From Rhodospirillaceae bacterium (lineage in GTDB: Bacteria > Pseudomonadota > Alphaproteobacteria > SMXQ01), in the NCBI GenBank assembly GCA_947474495.1, contig CANJIM010000006.1:1-57642 (forward strand): a stretch of 57,642 nucleotides of DNA, in the 5' to 3' direction. The notes beneath the pieces are model-generated. The model made no database searches, was not told where the DNA came from, and was given only the letters and a program-made list of their open reading frames with translations. This document shows, piece by piece, positions 35,991-44,814 of this stretch. The first letter of the stretch is position 1. Each line of letters opens with the position of its first letter. Both the position numbers and the translations under genes were made by a program.

Positions 35991-36140
35991 GGAAAACCTA
36001 AAAGTCGCTGACGGTGGGCGGCTATCGCCGCGGTAAGTTGCGCACGTCCCGCGGCTGGCCTGGGCAACGGGACGTGATGCAGACATAAGGCACGCGGCGC
36101 GGATGTAAACCGCGCGGATCGGCTTTATTTAAAGATCGTC

Positions 36141-36695
36141 TTACTTAAAGTCTTCGTTGGTCAGCAGGGTGATCAGCTTGAGGCCACGTTGCTTGAACGC
36201 ATCCTGGGCGCCTTCGAGGCGGTCGACGACGGTGAGCACCAGCTCGACCGTGCCGCCCTGGGCTTTGACGATATCGATCGTCTTGAAGGCCGAGCCGCCG
36301 GTGGTGGTGACGTCCTCCAGCACCGCGACCTTGGCGCCTGGGCCGAAATAGCCGTCGATCAGCGTTTCGGCGCCATGGTCCTTGGGGCCTTCCTTGCGAA
36401 CGTAGAAGAACTGCAGCGGCTTGCCGCGCTGATGGCTGCGCATGCACAAGGCCGCGACCATCGGCACCGCGCCCATGGCGACGCCGCCGACATGGGTGAC
36501 ATTGGCCTTCTCGATCTCGTCGAGCAGCAGGTCAGCCATCAAGTTGGAGCCCTCGGGGTGCAGCGTCGACTTCTTCATGTCGAAGTAGAAGCCGCTCTCC
36601 TTGCCGGAGGCGAGCTTGAAGTTGCGGCCGCTGAGGAGCGAATGTTCTTTGATGATGTCGCGCAGGCGGGCGAGGCGCGGGTCGGCGATCGGCAT
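36141..36695 (-). CDS. pyrE: Orotate phosphoribosyltransferase
   Basis: PyrE makes orotidine monophosphate from orotate and PRPP in pyrimidine synthesis. The 184-residue protein has FKLASGKESGFYFDMKKSTL, the catalytic loop lysines near FYVRKEGPKDHG and the PRPP-binding motif VAVLEDVTTTGGSA (about residues 123-136). The length is normal for the short bacterial form. It is monocistronic as far as can be seen, with about 150 bases of non-coding DNA on each side. Confidence 0.95.
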   Translation of the reverse strand: MPIADPRLARLRDIIKEHSLLSGRNFKLASGKESGFYFDMKKSTLHPEGSNLMADLLLDEIEKANVTHVGGVAMGAVPMVAALCMRSHQRGKPLQFFYVRKEGPKDHGAETLIDGYFGPGAKVAVLEDVTTTGGSAFKTIDIVKAQGGTVELVLTVVDRLEGAQDAFKQRGLKLITLLTNEDFK

Positions 36696-36835
36696 GCTCA
36701 GGGAATCCCGAAATGGTTGGATTTCTTCAAAAGAAGGATGCCTCTAAGCTAATCCAGGAGCGGCTGCCCTGCCAGCGCGAAGCGCCGGTTTTCCACCGTT
36801 AGTTTTCAGCGTCCGTTTTACGTTGAAACGCTGGT

Positions 36836-37762
36836 TCAGGCGGCGATCTTGCCCGCCGCGGCGCGGGCGCGGATCAGCGCCATGGCGACCAGAATAAGAG
36901 CCAACGCCAAGAGTTCGCGCAGAGAAACCAGTTCGCCGAGCCACAGCGTGCCGACGACGATGCCGAGGCCGGGGATCATGTAATTGATCAGGGCGGCGAA
37001 GGTCGGCCCGGCCGACAGTAGCAGTCGTAGATAAACCCAAACACCGAAGGCGGTCGAGCCGACGCCGAGCCAGACGGCCCAGCCGACGGCGCCCCAACTC
37101 GGATCCAACGTCCAGGGCTGCTCGACGATCAGGGTGAGCGGTAGCATGACGATGGCGCAGGCCAGCATGTTGCCGGCGGCGAGCAGGCTGATTGGCATGT
37201 TTTCCGTCAGCACCCGGCCATAGACGGCGTTGGCGGCGTAACTGAAGGCGCCGCCGACGATGGCGAGCTGGCCGATCAGCACCGATAGGTTGCGGATGTC
37301 GCTGAGGCCGCCGAGCGCTTCCGGCCCCATCAGCACGACAAGGCCGGCGAAACCGATGGCGACGCCGAGAAAGTGCCGCGTGCTCAAATGGCGCTCCACC
37401 TTGAAGCCGCGCGCCAGCAACACGGTGAAGATCGGCATGGTGCCGATCAGAATGGCGGCCAAGCTGCTGTCGATGCGTTCCTGGCCGAAGCCGACGAGGG
37501 AGAAGGGAATGCCGTTGCCGAGCAGGCCGAGCACGAAGAACTGCCGCCACATGCGGCCATCGGCCTTGAACAAAGCCGATCAGCGAACGCCCATCAGCGG
37601 CAGAAAGCCGACGAGCAGGAGCGATGCGACGACGATACGGCCGGTGGCGATGGTCAGCGGCGGAATTTCCGTCACCGTCACCTTGATGACGGCGAAGGCC
37701 GAGCCCCACAAGGCGGTGAGCACGAGCAACGTCAGGATGTCGGCAAGGCGGCGGGAGGGCAT
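36836..37762 (-). pseudogene. EamA/DMT-family transporter interrupted by an in-frame TGA
   Basis: The reading frame from ATG 37762 (MPSRRLADILTLLVLTALWG) runs 60 residues to GFLPLMGVR, meets TGA at 37582-37580, and continues in the same frame as SALFKADGRMWRQFFVLGLL down to 36836. Together this is about 308 residues, the usual size of a ten-helix EamA permease, with TMPIFTVLLARGFKVERHLS and FAALINYMIPGLGIVVGTLW in the expected places. A single base change (for example CGA or TGG to TGA) would explain it. Restart at TTG 37573 would lose the first two helices. A sequencing error is possible. Confidence 0.8.
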
Positions 37763-37776
37763 GGGCTTAAAGATGC

Positions 37777-38304
37777 TCAGCGCGCGGCGCGGCGCGAATC
37801 GGCGAGCGCCTGGCGTAGCGCCGCGGCGAAATCGGCGCGTTCGTCGGGCGAGAGAAAACTGCCGACGACGGTGCGGCGGCCATGGGAGGCGAGCAGGATT
37901 TGGCTGCCTGACGTCACCGGATCGTCGATCTCGACACGCAGCCAATAGGGTTGCAAGTCGATGCGTTCGCTTCGCCCGCGCCAATCGACTCGCAGCAGCG
38001 ACAGGCGGCTCTCGGTCAGGCGCAGGGCTTCGTAGCGGCGGCCCGAGCGGTAGTTGAGGCGAAAGGCGACATAGATCGCGAGCACGTCGAGGCCGAAGAA
38101 GCCGAACACCGGCCAGGCGCCGATCGCGATGAAGGCGATGCCGGCGGCGAAGCTGAGGCCGCCGAGCGTCAGCATGAGGATCAGAAAACCGCGCGGCCCC
38201 AGGCTGCGGTTCGGCCGCAGCACGGCGTCGAACAGGACGCGGTCTTCCGCCTCTGCGGCGATCTCTGGCGCCATGCCGGCAGGGGGATGAATGGCGATGC
38301 TCAT
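37777..38304 (-). CDS. DUF2244 membrane protein
   Basis: The 175-residue protein begins MSIAIHPPAGMAPEIAAEAE. It has FDAVLRPNRSLGPRGFLILM and two adjacent membrane helices (about residues 44-85), then a cytoplasmic beta-rich part with YWLRVEIDD and GSFLSPDERADFAAALRQAL. This matches DUF2244, a family of unknown function common in Alphaproteobacteria. A longer in-frame start would overlap nth on the other strand and is unlikely. It lies 14 bases upstream of the broken EamA gene and is divergent from nth. Confidence 0.88.
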   Translation of the reverse strand: MSIAIHPPAGMAPEIAAEAEDRVLFDAVLRPNRSLGPRGFLILMLTLGGLSFAAGIAFIAIGAWPVFGFFGLDVLAIYVAFRLNYRSGRRYEALRLTESRLSLLRVDWRGRSERIDLQPYWLRVEIDDPVTSGSQILLASHGRRTVVGSFLSPDERADFAAALRQALADSRRAAR

Positions 38305-38425
38305 GCGCCACAGATAAGCCTTCCGCCCCAGTGAGTCGAGGGGGCGAGTCGCGGGGACTGGCCGCGCCGGGATCCAATGATTAAACTGCGCGCGCGAGCC
38401 CGATCCCCATTCATTTTGCCAAACG

Positions 38426-39241
38426 ATGTCGCGTCCGCCCCGCGCCGAAAGCCCCGTGAAGAAACCCGCCGCACCAGCCACGAAAGCTGCCAAGACCAAA
38501 CGCGCCGCTGCGCTGCCGCCGTCCGACACGGCGGCGCGCAAGCCGCGCAAGGCCAAGCGCCGCATGCCGCCGGGCAAGGGCGCGACCAAGCTGTCCGCTC
38601 GCTTGAGCGCCGACGAGGTCGACGCGTTTTTCGCCGCCTTGTCTAAGGTCAATCCGGAGCCCAAGGGCGAACTCAATTACGTCAATGCCTACACGCTGCT
38701 CGTCGCCGTCGTGCTGTCGGCCCAGGCGACCGACGCCGGCGTCAACCGTGCGACGAAAGATCTGTTCGCCACGGTCGATACGCCGCAAAAAATGGTCGCG
38801 CTCGGGCTCGAAGGCCTGATCAAGCATGTGCGCACCATCGGCCTGTTCAACACCAAGGCCAAGAATGTCATCGCGTTGAGCGAGATGCTGATCGCCAAGC
38901 ATGGCGGCGAGGTGCCGCATGATCGTGCTGCTTTGGAGGAATTGCCCGGTGTCGGGCGCAAGACCGCGAATGTCGTGCTCAACATCGCCTTCGGCGAGCC
39001 GACCATGGCGGTCGACACCCATGTGTTCCGCATTTCCAACCGCACCGGCCTGGCGCAGGGCAAGACGCCGCTCGAGGTCGAAGAGAAGCTGGTGAAAGCG
39101 ATCCCCGCCAAGTGGGCGCTACATTCGCACCATTGGTTGATCCTGCATGGGCGCTATGTGTGCCTGGCGCGCAAGCCCAACTGCCCGGGCTGCGTCGTCA
39201 ACGAGATCTGCAAGTTTCCGGCGAAGACGACGGTATTTTAG
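38426..39241 (+). CDS. nth: Endonuclease III (DNA glycosylase/AP lyase)
   Basis: Nth removes oxidised pyrimidines from DNA. In this 271-residue protein the catalytic Lys179 lies in the helix-hairpin-helix ELPGVGRKTANVV and the catalytic Asp197 in MAVDTHVFR, with the 18-residue spacing of the family. The 4Fe-4S motif C-x6-C-x2-C-x5-C is intact near the end (CLARKPNCPGCVVNEIC). The core starts near residue 58; before it is a Lys/Ala/Pro-rich tail not present in E. coli Nth (211 residues). The convergent Rieske gene ends 15 bases away. Confidence 0.96.
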   Translation: MSRPPRAESPVKKPAAPATKAAKTKRAAALPPSDTAARKPRKAKRRMPPGKGATKLSARLSADEVDAFFAALSKVNPEPKGELNYVNAYTLLVAVVLSAQATDAGVNRATKDLFATVDTPQKMVALGLEGLIKHVRTIGLFNTKAKNVIALSEMLIAKHGGEVPHDRAALEELPGVGRKTANVVLNIAFGEPTMAVDTHVFRISNRTGLAQGKTPLEVEEKLVKAIPAKWALHSHHWLILHGRYVCLARKPNCPGCVVNEICKFPAKTTVF

Positions 39242-39256
39242 CCGAGCAGAAGCGCC

Positions 39257-40366
39257 TTAGCTTTTCCAGCGCAGGGTGCGCTCGGTGATCGGATTGGCGA
39301 AGGGGCGTCCTTCGGCCTGACTTGCCTGCCATTCCTTCTTCAAGCGGTAGAACCACTTGGCCTGGCGGTCGGCGTCGTCGATCAGCATCAGGCTCGGCCG
39401 CAGCTTGAGGCCCTCCCGCTGAATCATGACGATCTCGCGGTCCTGCTGCAGGAAGGCATGGGCGAAATGCCTGAGGATCGGCTTAAGCGCGGTCAGCCAC
39501 GGCGTCGTCCAATAGATCAGGTTGCTGACGCGCGTCATGTTCTCGCTCACCGGCGTGACGGCGGTGAAATTCACCAACGTATGCTTGCCCGCCTTGGTGT
39601 GATCGATGCGCATGCCGGGCAGACGGAAGGCGATCTCAGTTTCCGGCGCGCCGCCGAGCAGCTTGTAGGCGCGCGAATTCTTCGACGGCTTGTGGCGCAG
39701 CATGGTGAAGCCGAGATCGTTCGGCCCGAAGCGCTTGGTCTTTTCATAGGACGATGAACCGGGTCGCCACCACCAGGACTTATGCACGTAAGGACCATGG
39801 GCCGGATCGATCAAGCCGATCACCGCATGGTCCATGTAGCAGGGGAAATCGAGCGTATCGACGATCTGCAATTGATCCGCCGTCACCTCGGGCAGGGCGG
39901 GCGGCGGCGGCAGGCTCGCTTCGTCGAGCGCGGCGCGCGGCTTCTCGCTCATATAGACCCAGACGATGCCCTGGACCTCGCGGCAGATATAGCTGCGCAC
40001 GCGAATCTTTTCGCGCGCCAGCTGGCTCTGTCCGTCGACCAGCGAGGGGATCGCGGTACAGCGGCCGTCCGGTCCGAAGCGCCAGCCGTGATAGCAGCAC
40101 TCCACCTCGCGACCGTCGAAGCTGCCGTAAGACAGCGGAATGCCGCGGTGCGGGCAGATGTCGTGAATGGCGAAGACCTCGCCCTCGTTGGTGCGGCCGA
40201 ACAGCAGCGGTTCGCCGAGCAACCAGAGCGGCTTGAACTGCCCTTTGGCCAGCTCGCGGCCAGGCAGCGCGAAATACCAAAGGTTGCGCAGGAAGCCGGC
40301 GTCGGCAATGGCCGACGGCACATAAGCCTGCGTCTCGGAGATGGCGGGACTGTCGATGTTGGTCAT
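39257..40366 (-). CDS. Rieske non-heme iron oxygenase, alpha subunit (VanA-like)
   Basis: The 369-residue protein begins with a Rieske domain: Cys71 and His73 in DICPHRGIPLSYG, and Cys90 and His93 in ECCYHGWRFGPDG. The catalytic domain has the iron-binding LIDPAHGPYVH. Length and layout fit vanillate O-demethylase or carbazole-type oxygenases that hydroxylate or demethylate aromatic or sterol-like compounds. No ferredoxin reductase gene is adjacent, so electrons must come from elsewhere. The substrate is unknown. Confidence 0.9.
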   Translation of the reverse strand: MTNIDSPAISETQAYVPSAIADAGFLRNLWYFALPGRELAKGQFKPLWLLGEPLLFGRTNEGEVFAIHDICPHRGIPLSYGSFDGREVECCYHGWRFGPDGRCTAIPSLVDGQSQLAREKIRVRSYICREVQGIVWVYMSEKPRAALDEASLPPPPALPEVTADQLQIVDTLDFPCYMDHAVIGLIDPAHGPYVHKSWWWRPGSSSYEKTKRFGPNDLGFTMLRHKPSKNSRAYKLLGGAPETEIAFRLPGMRIDHTKAGKHTLVNFTAVTPVSENMTRVSNLIYWTTPWLTALKPILRHFAHAFLQQDREIVMIQREGLKLRPSLMLIDDADRQAKWFYRLKKEWQASQAEGRPFANPITERTLRWKS

Positions 40367-40391
40367 GAGGCGCAGTCTAGCATGCCGGTTT

Positions 40392-41003
40392 CTATGAGCG
40401 CAGCCGCCGCGCGCCGACCAGCGTGGCGAGGCATTCGCTGGGACCGCTGGTCACGGCGGCGGCGCCGGTCTGGCGTGGCCGTGCCTCGACATATTGGACG
40501 CGCTTGTCGCCGCCGGCTCCCGGATAAAGAAACAAGTGCAGCACGCAAGTTTCGCCGCGGTACTGCCACATCTGTGCCGTCGCCTCGTTGCGCAGCAGGG
40601 TCGGCTTGCCAAGCAACTGCGTCAGTTGGGCGGCGTCGAGCCCGCGCAGCTCTTCAAGCTTCGGCGGCTCGGGCGGCGGCTCGCGTTGCAAGCTTTCGCG
40701 GGCTGGCGGCAGCGCGGCTTGGCGCTGTGGCGTGGCGGGCGATGCGCTTGCAGGCGTGCTTGAGGCAGCGGCGGCGGGCGCTGACGCCGGCGTGGCCGCC
40801 GCGCTTTCGTCGGGCAACGGATCGCCCGGCCTCCAATCGGGATACTTATCGTAAAAGCTCATATGCGCGTCGCGCATCGGCTCGCGCGGCGGCAGGCCGC
40901 AGGCGGCGAGCGACGGAATGGCGAACGCCAGGAGCAACCAGGAAAAGCGCGACACGGCAATGATCCGGAAATTATGACGTGCGCGGCGCGGCGTCGGCGT
41001 CAT
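40392..41003 (-). CDS. Putative outer-membrane lipoprotein
   Basis: The 203-residue protein has a lipoprotein signal ending PSLAAC (Cys35). After DKYPDWRPGDPLPDE comes an Ala/Pro/Ser-rich linker (residues about 60-105), then a small domain: LRGLDAAQLTQLLGKPTLLR and TAQMWQYRGETCVLHLFLYP, reminiscent of the SmpA/OmlA fold. Function unknown. Starting at ATG 41003 it overlaps the bactofilin gene by 32 bases; a GTG at 40955 would avoid the overlap while keeping the signal peptide. Confidence 0.72.
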   Translation of the reverse strand: MTPTPRRARHNFRIIAVSRFSWLLLAFAIPSLAACGLPPREPMRDAHMSFYDKYPDWRPGDPLPDESAAATPASAPAAAASSTPASASPATPQRQAALPPARESLQREPPPEPPKLEELRGLDAAQLTQLLGKPTLLRNEATAQMWQYRGETCVLHLFLYPGAGGDKRVQYVEARPRQTGAAAVTSGPSECLATLVGARRLRS

Positions 41004-41571
41004 CCGCCGCTGAGTCGGCTGTCGAGGCTTGCGGCACCACCGGCTGCAGACGGGCCACTTCGCCGTCGATCTGGCCGCCTGGTTCGATCTCGATATGGCC
41101 GTAGGAAATGCGTCCGCGTAGGCGGCCAGTGGCGCGCACGCGCAGGCGGCGACGCACCACCATCTCGCCGTCGAACAGGCCGGCGATGTCGGCATCCTCG
41201 ACGCGGATCGAGCCCTTGAAGCTGGCATTGCGCGCCACATCGAGCTCGCGGCAATCGCCGACGGCGGCTTCAAGCTGGCCTTCGACGAGGAGGCGCTCGC
41301 AGGGGCCGACTTTGCCGCTGATGGAGACATCGCGGGCGATGAGCAATGTCTTGTGGTCTTGCGCGTGCGCCGTGCCCTGCAGCGGGTCGGCGCGCCGGGG
41401 CGTCACGCCGGGAATGTCCGGTCCGCGTCCGGGAATCGGCTTGGCCGGCGACGGCTTGCGCAGGGCGAGCGATCCAGCGCTGCCGAAGCTCGGCGCGCTG
41501 CGGGTCTGGCCGCTGGCCGTCGCGGGTTCTGCCGCGCGGGCGGTATCCTCTGGCTTCTTACGCCCGAACAT
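40972..41571 (-). CDS. Bactofilin-family cytoskeletal protein
   Basis: The 199-residue protein has a disordered N-terminus (MFGRKKPEDTARAAE) and the bactofilin (DUF583) beta-helix at residues about 75-175: DVSISGKVGPCERLLVEGQL, then ELDVARNASFKGSIRVEDAD and GRISYGHIEIEPGGQIDGEV. Bactofilins polymerise without nucleotides and organise cell-wall enzymes or morphology. The regular short turns visible here are characteristic. The downstream lipoprotein gene overlaps its 3' end, suggesting a joint role at the envelope, which is inferred only. Confidence 0.88.
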   Translation of the reverse strand: MFGRKKPEDTARAAEPATASGQTRSAPSFGSAGSLALRKPSPAKPIPGRGPDIPGVTPRRADPLQGTAHAQDHKTLLIARDVSISGKVGPCERLLVEGQLEAAVGDCRELDVARNASFKGSIRVEDADIAGLFDGEMVVRRRLRVRATGRLRGRISYGHIEIEPGGQIDGEVARLQPVVPQASTADSAADDADAAPRTS

Positions 41572-41763
41572 GACGCGGTCTCCCGCTGTGGCCGTCGGTT
41601 CTGGCGGCTATTATCTGAGGTCCGCCGTGGGGGACTGTATAGCGCGCGGCGGGGCGGTCTGGCGACGGATTTTGCGGCCATTTCAAGCTTCGCCGGCATT
41701 GTTCCGAGGGGTCGGGCGGTTATACTGCGCCCGCTTTCCTTCCCGCGTCCCATAGGAGCCGCC

Positions 41764-42768
41764 TTGTCCAGCCAGCCCACTCTCGATGTTGTCGGCATCG
41801 GCAACGCCATCGTCGACGTCATCGCCAAAACCGACGAGGCGTTCCTCAAGACCCACGGCCTCGCCAAAGCGGCGATGACCCTGATCGACGCCGAACGCGC
41901 CGAAAGCCTTTATGGCGTCATGGGCGCCGGCATTGAGGCGTCGGGCGGCTCGGCGGCCAACAGCATGGCCGGCCTCGCCTCGCTCGGCGGCCGCGCCGGT
42001 TTCATCGGCAAGGTGCGCGACGATCAACTCGGTGGCATTTTCGCCCATGACATCCGCGCCACCGGCGTCGCTTTCCAGACGTCGGCCGCGACCAGCGGCC
42101 TGCCGACAGCGCGCTGCCTGATCTTCGTGACCGACGACGCGCAGCGCACCATGCAGACCTTCCTCGGCGCGTCCACCGACCTCGGCCCCAGCGACGTCGA
42201 CGAGGCGATGATCGCGTCTGCCGCCGTCACCTATCTCGAAGGCTATCTGTGGGACAAACCGCAGGCCAAGGAGGCGTTTCTGCGCGCCGCCGCCGCCGCC
42301 CACAAGGCCGGCCGCAAGGTCTCGCTGACGCTGTCGGACGCGTTCTGCGTCGATCGCCATCGCGCCGATTTCAAGCGCCTGGTCAAAGACCATGTCGACA
42401 TCCTGTTCGCCAACGAGGCAGAGATTCTCTCGCTCTACGAGACGTCGAATTTCGACGAGGCGGTCGCCAGGGTGCGCGCCGATTGCGATGTCGCGGCGTT
42501 GACGCGCAGCGAAAAGGGCGCGGTGATCGTCGCCGCCGACAAGACCCATACGGTCGCTGCCGAGCCGATCGCCAAGCTGGTCGATACGACCGGCGCCGGC
42601 GATCTCTATGCCGCGGGCTTCCTCTACGGCTACACGCGCGGCCTACCGTTGCCGGTCGCCGGGCGCATCGGCGCCATCGCGGCGGCGGAGATCATCGGCC
42701 ACTACGGCGCCCGTCCGGAAGTGAAGCTGGCCGATCTGGTGACGGCGAAATTGGGCGCAGCTGTCTGA
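41764..42768 (+). CDS. PfkB-family sugar kinase, adenosine kinase type
   Basis: The 334-residue protein starts at a TTG (41764) with AGGAG at 41754-41758; the first residues read SSQPTLDVVGIGNAIVDVIA. PfkB motifs are GGSAANSMAGLASLGGRAGF (substrate side) and DTTGAGDLYAAGF, with Asp280 as the catalytic base. The overall sequence fits the alphaproteobacterial adenosine kinase-like group, which would salvage adenosine to AMP. A ribokinase-like sugar specificity cannot be excluded. The next gene starts 1 base after the stop. Confidence 0.9.
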   Translation: MSSQPTLDVVGIGNAIVDVIAKTDEAFLKTHGLAKAAMTLIDAERAESLYGVMGAGIEASGGSAANSMAGLASLGGRAGFIGKVRDDQLGGIFAHDIRATGVAFQTSAATSGLPTARCLIFVTDDAQRTMQTFLGASTDLGPSDVDEAMIASAAVTYLEGYLWDKPQAKEAFLRAAAAAHKAGRKVSLTLSDAFCVDRHRADFKRLVKDHVDILFANEAEILSLYETSNFDEAVARVRADCDVAALTRSEKGAVIVAADKTHTVAAEPIAKLVDTTGAGDLYAAGFLYGYTRGLPLPVAGRIGAIAAAEIIGHYGARPEVKLADLVTAKLGAAV

Positions 42769-42769
42769 C

Positions 42770-44086
42770 ATGACCGATCCGTCCGTCGCCAAACGATCGA
42801 GATGGCGTGACGCCATCGCGGTCTATGGCGACCGGCGCATGCTCTGCATCCTGCTGCTTGGCTTCTCGTCCGGCCTGCCGCTGGCGCTGACCGGGGCGAC
42901 GCTGTCGGCCTGGCTCGCCACCGTCGGCCTGACGAAAACGGCGATCGGACTCTTTGCGCTCGTCGCCGTGCCTTATTCGTTCAAGTTCGTCTGGTCGCCA
43001 TTGATCGACGGCCTGCGCATTCCGCTTCTCAGCAATTGGCTCGGCCGCCGTCGCGCCTGGACGGTGGTCAGCCAGCTTGCCCTGCTGGTGGCGATCTTCG
43101 CGCTCGGCACGCTCGATCCTGCGCGCGATATCGGCCTGGTCGCCGCCGGCGCTGTGCTCGTCGCCTTTTTGTCGGCGACGCAAGACATTGTGGTCGATGC
43201 CTATCGCGTCGAGATTCTGGCGGCGGACGAACAAGGTGCCGGTTCGGCAGCGGTCCAGGTCGGCTATCGCATCGGCATGTTGGTGTCGGGCGCCGGCGCG
43301 CTCTATATCGCGGAATATGTCAGCTGGTTCGCCGCCTATGGCGTGATGGCCGCCCTCATGATCGTCGGCCTCACCACCATCCTGCTCAATCCCGAGCCGC
43401 AGGGTGAGACCATCGCGCGCGCGCGGCGCAGCGTCGGCGAATGGCTGACGGACCATGTCCTCATGCCGTTCGGCGATTTTCTGCGCCGCAGTGGCTGGGC
43501 GCAAATTCTCGCCTTCATCGTGCTCTATAAATTCGGCGACGCGGTGGCCGGTGTCATGGCCAACAAATTCTACATCGACACCGGCTTCACGCTCGGCGAG
43601 ATCGCCAGCGTCAGCAAGCTGTTCGGCTTCGTCGCCACCTTGGTCGGCGCGGCGGCAGGCGGCGTTGCCGTGGCGCGCTACGGAATTTTGAAGGCATTGC
43701 TGGTCTGCGGCATCTTGCAGGCGCTGTCGAACCTGATGTTCGCGGCGCAGGCCATGGTCGGCCACGATATCGGCTTTCTGACCCTGACCATCGCGACGGA
43801 GAACTTTACCGGCGGCATGGGCTCTGCCGCCTTCGTCGCCTATATCTCGTCGCTCTGCAGCTTTTCCTTCACGGCGACGCAATATGCGCTGTTCTCGTCG
43901 CTCGCCGTCGTCGGCCGCACGACCCTGTCGTCGGGTGGCGGCTGGCTGGCCGATCAGGTCGATTGGGTGACGTTCTTCTGTATCTCGGCGGCAGCGGCCT
44001 TACCAGGCCTCTTGCTGCTCGCCTGGATGATGCGGCGCGGGCTGACGGGTTTGGCGCCTGTGGCGCCGCAGCCTAAAGCGTCTTAG
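42770..44086 (+). CDS. AmpG-like MFS permease
   Basis: The 438-residue protein has about twelve membrane helices. The start RRMLCILLLGFSSGLPLALT and FKFVWSPLIDGLRIPLL with SATQDIVVDAYRVEIL match the AmpG family, which imports anhydro-muropeptides for cell-wall recycling. MltA in this window makes such anhydro products, so a link is possible but general. It begins 1 base after the kinase gene. Its TAG stop overlaps the phoB stop on the other strand by 2 bases. Confidence 0.88.
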   Translation: MTDPSVAKRSRWRDAIAVYGDRRMLCILLLGFSSGLPLALTGATLSAWLATVGLTKTAIGLFALVAVPYSFKFVWSPLIDGLRIPLLSNWLGRRRAWTVVSQLALLVAIFALGTLDPARDIGLVAAGAVLVAFLSATQDIVVDAYRVEILAADEQGAGSAAVQVGYRIGMLVSGAGALYIAEYVSWFAAYGVMAALMIVGLTTILLNPEPQGETIARARRSVGEWLTDHVLMPFGDFLRRSGWAQILAFIVLYKFGDAVAGVMANKFYIDTGFTLGEIASVSKLFGFVATLVGAAAGGVAVARYGILKALLVCGILQALSNLMFAAQAMVGHDIGFLTLTIATENFTGGMGSAAFVAYISSLCSFSFTATQYALFSSLAVVGRTTLSSGGGWLADQVDWVTFFCISAAAALPGLLLLAWMMRRGLTGLAPVAPQPKAS

Positions 44087-44799
44087 CTCGCCTCGGCGGT
44101 GTTGGCGGCGAAGCCGTCGCTTTCCAGCGAATAACCGGTTGCGCGGACGGTGCGGATAACATCTTCCTTGTCGCCGACATTGAGCGCCTTGCGCAGGCGG
44201 CGGATATGCACGTCGACCGTGCGGGGTTCGATGTAAGTGTCGTGCGTCCATACCGCATTGAGCAACTGCTCACGCGAGAAAACCCGGCCGGGATGCTCGA
44301 TCAAGAAGCGCAGCAGACGAAACTCCGTCGGGCGCAAATGCACCGGCTTGCTACCGCGAAACACGCGATGGGCCGCGAGATCCATGACGATGTCGCCGTA
44401 GGTCAGCGCTTCGGCGGCGAGCGCCGGGCGCGAGCGGCGCAGCACGGCCTGTACGCGGGCAATCAGCTCGCTCGGCGAAAACGGTTTGGTGATGTAATCG
44501 TCGGCGCCGGAATTGAGCGCGCGGATCTTGTCGCCTTCCTCGCCGCGCGCCGTCAGCATGATCACCGGAATATCGCGGGTTTCGGGCTTGCGGCGCACCT
44601 GGCGGCAAATCTCGATGCCGGAGACCAGCGGCAGCATCCAATCGAGCAGCATGATATCGGGCCGCCGCTCGTCGAGCAGCATCAGGCCTTCCTCGCCGTT
44701 GGTCGCCGTCATTACCTCGAAGCCCTCGCGCTCGAGGTTGTAGCGCAGCACGGTGAGCAGCGCTTCTTCGTCTTCGACCAGGAGAATGAGCGGTTTCAT
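44083..44799 (-). CDS. phoB: Phosphate regulon response regulator PhoB
   Basis: PhoB activates phosphate-starvation genes when phosphorylated by PhoR. The 238-residue protein has a receiver domain with acidic pocket VEDEE, phospho-acceptor Asp53 (IMLLDWMLP) and Lys in YITKPFSPSEL, then a winged-helix effector with LRPTEFRLLRFLIEHPGRVF and TVDVHIRRLRKAL. It is last in the pst operon, after phoU. The C-terminus SDGFAANTAEAS is a small family-typical extension. Confidence 0.97.
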   Translation of the reverse strand: MKPLILLVEDEEALLTVLRYNLEREGFEVMTATNGEEGLMLLDERRPDIMLLDWMLPLVSGIEICRQVRRKPETRDIPVIMLTARGEEGDKIRALNSGADDYITKPFSPSELIARVQAVLRRSRPALAAEALTYGDIVMDLAAHRVFRGSKPVHLRPTEFRLLRFLIEHPGRVFSREQLLNAVWTHDTYIEPRTVDVHIRRLRKALNVGDKEDVIRTVRATGYSLESDGFAANTAEAS

Positions 44800-44814
44800 C
44801 GGGGCTCGCTGTCC

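Noticed and set aside
37580-37582. Selenocysteine codon in the EamA gene
   Set aside because: EamA permeases are not known as selenoproteins and no SECIS-like hairpin was evident just after the TGA; a nonsense change or error is simpler.
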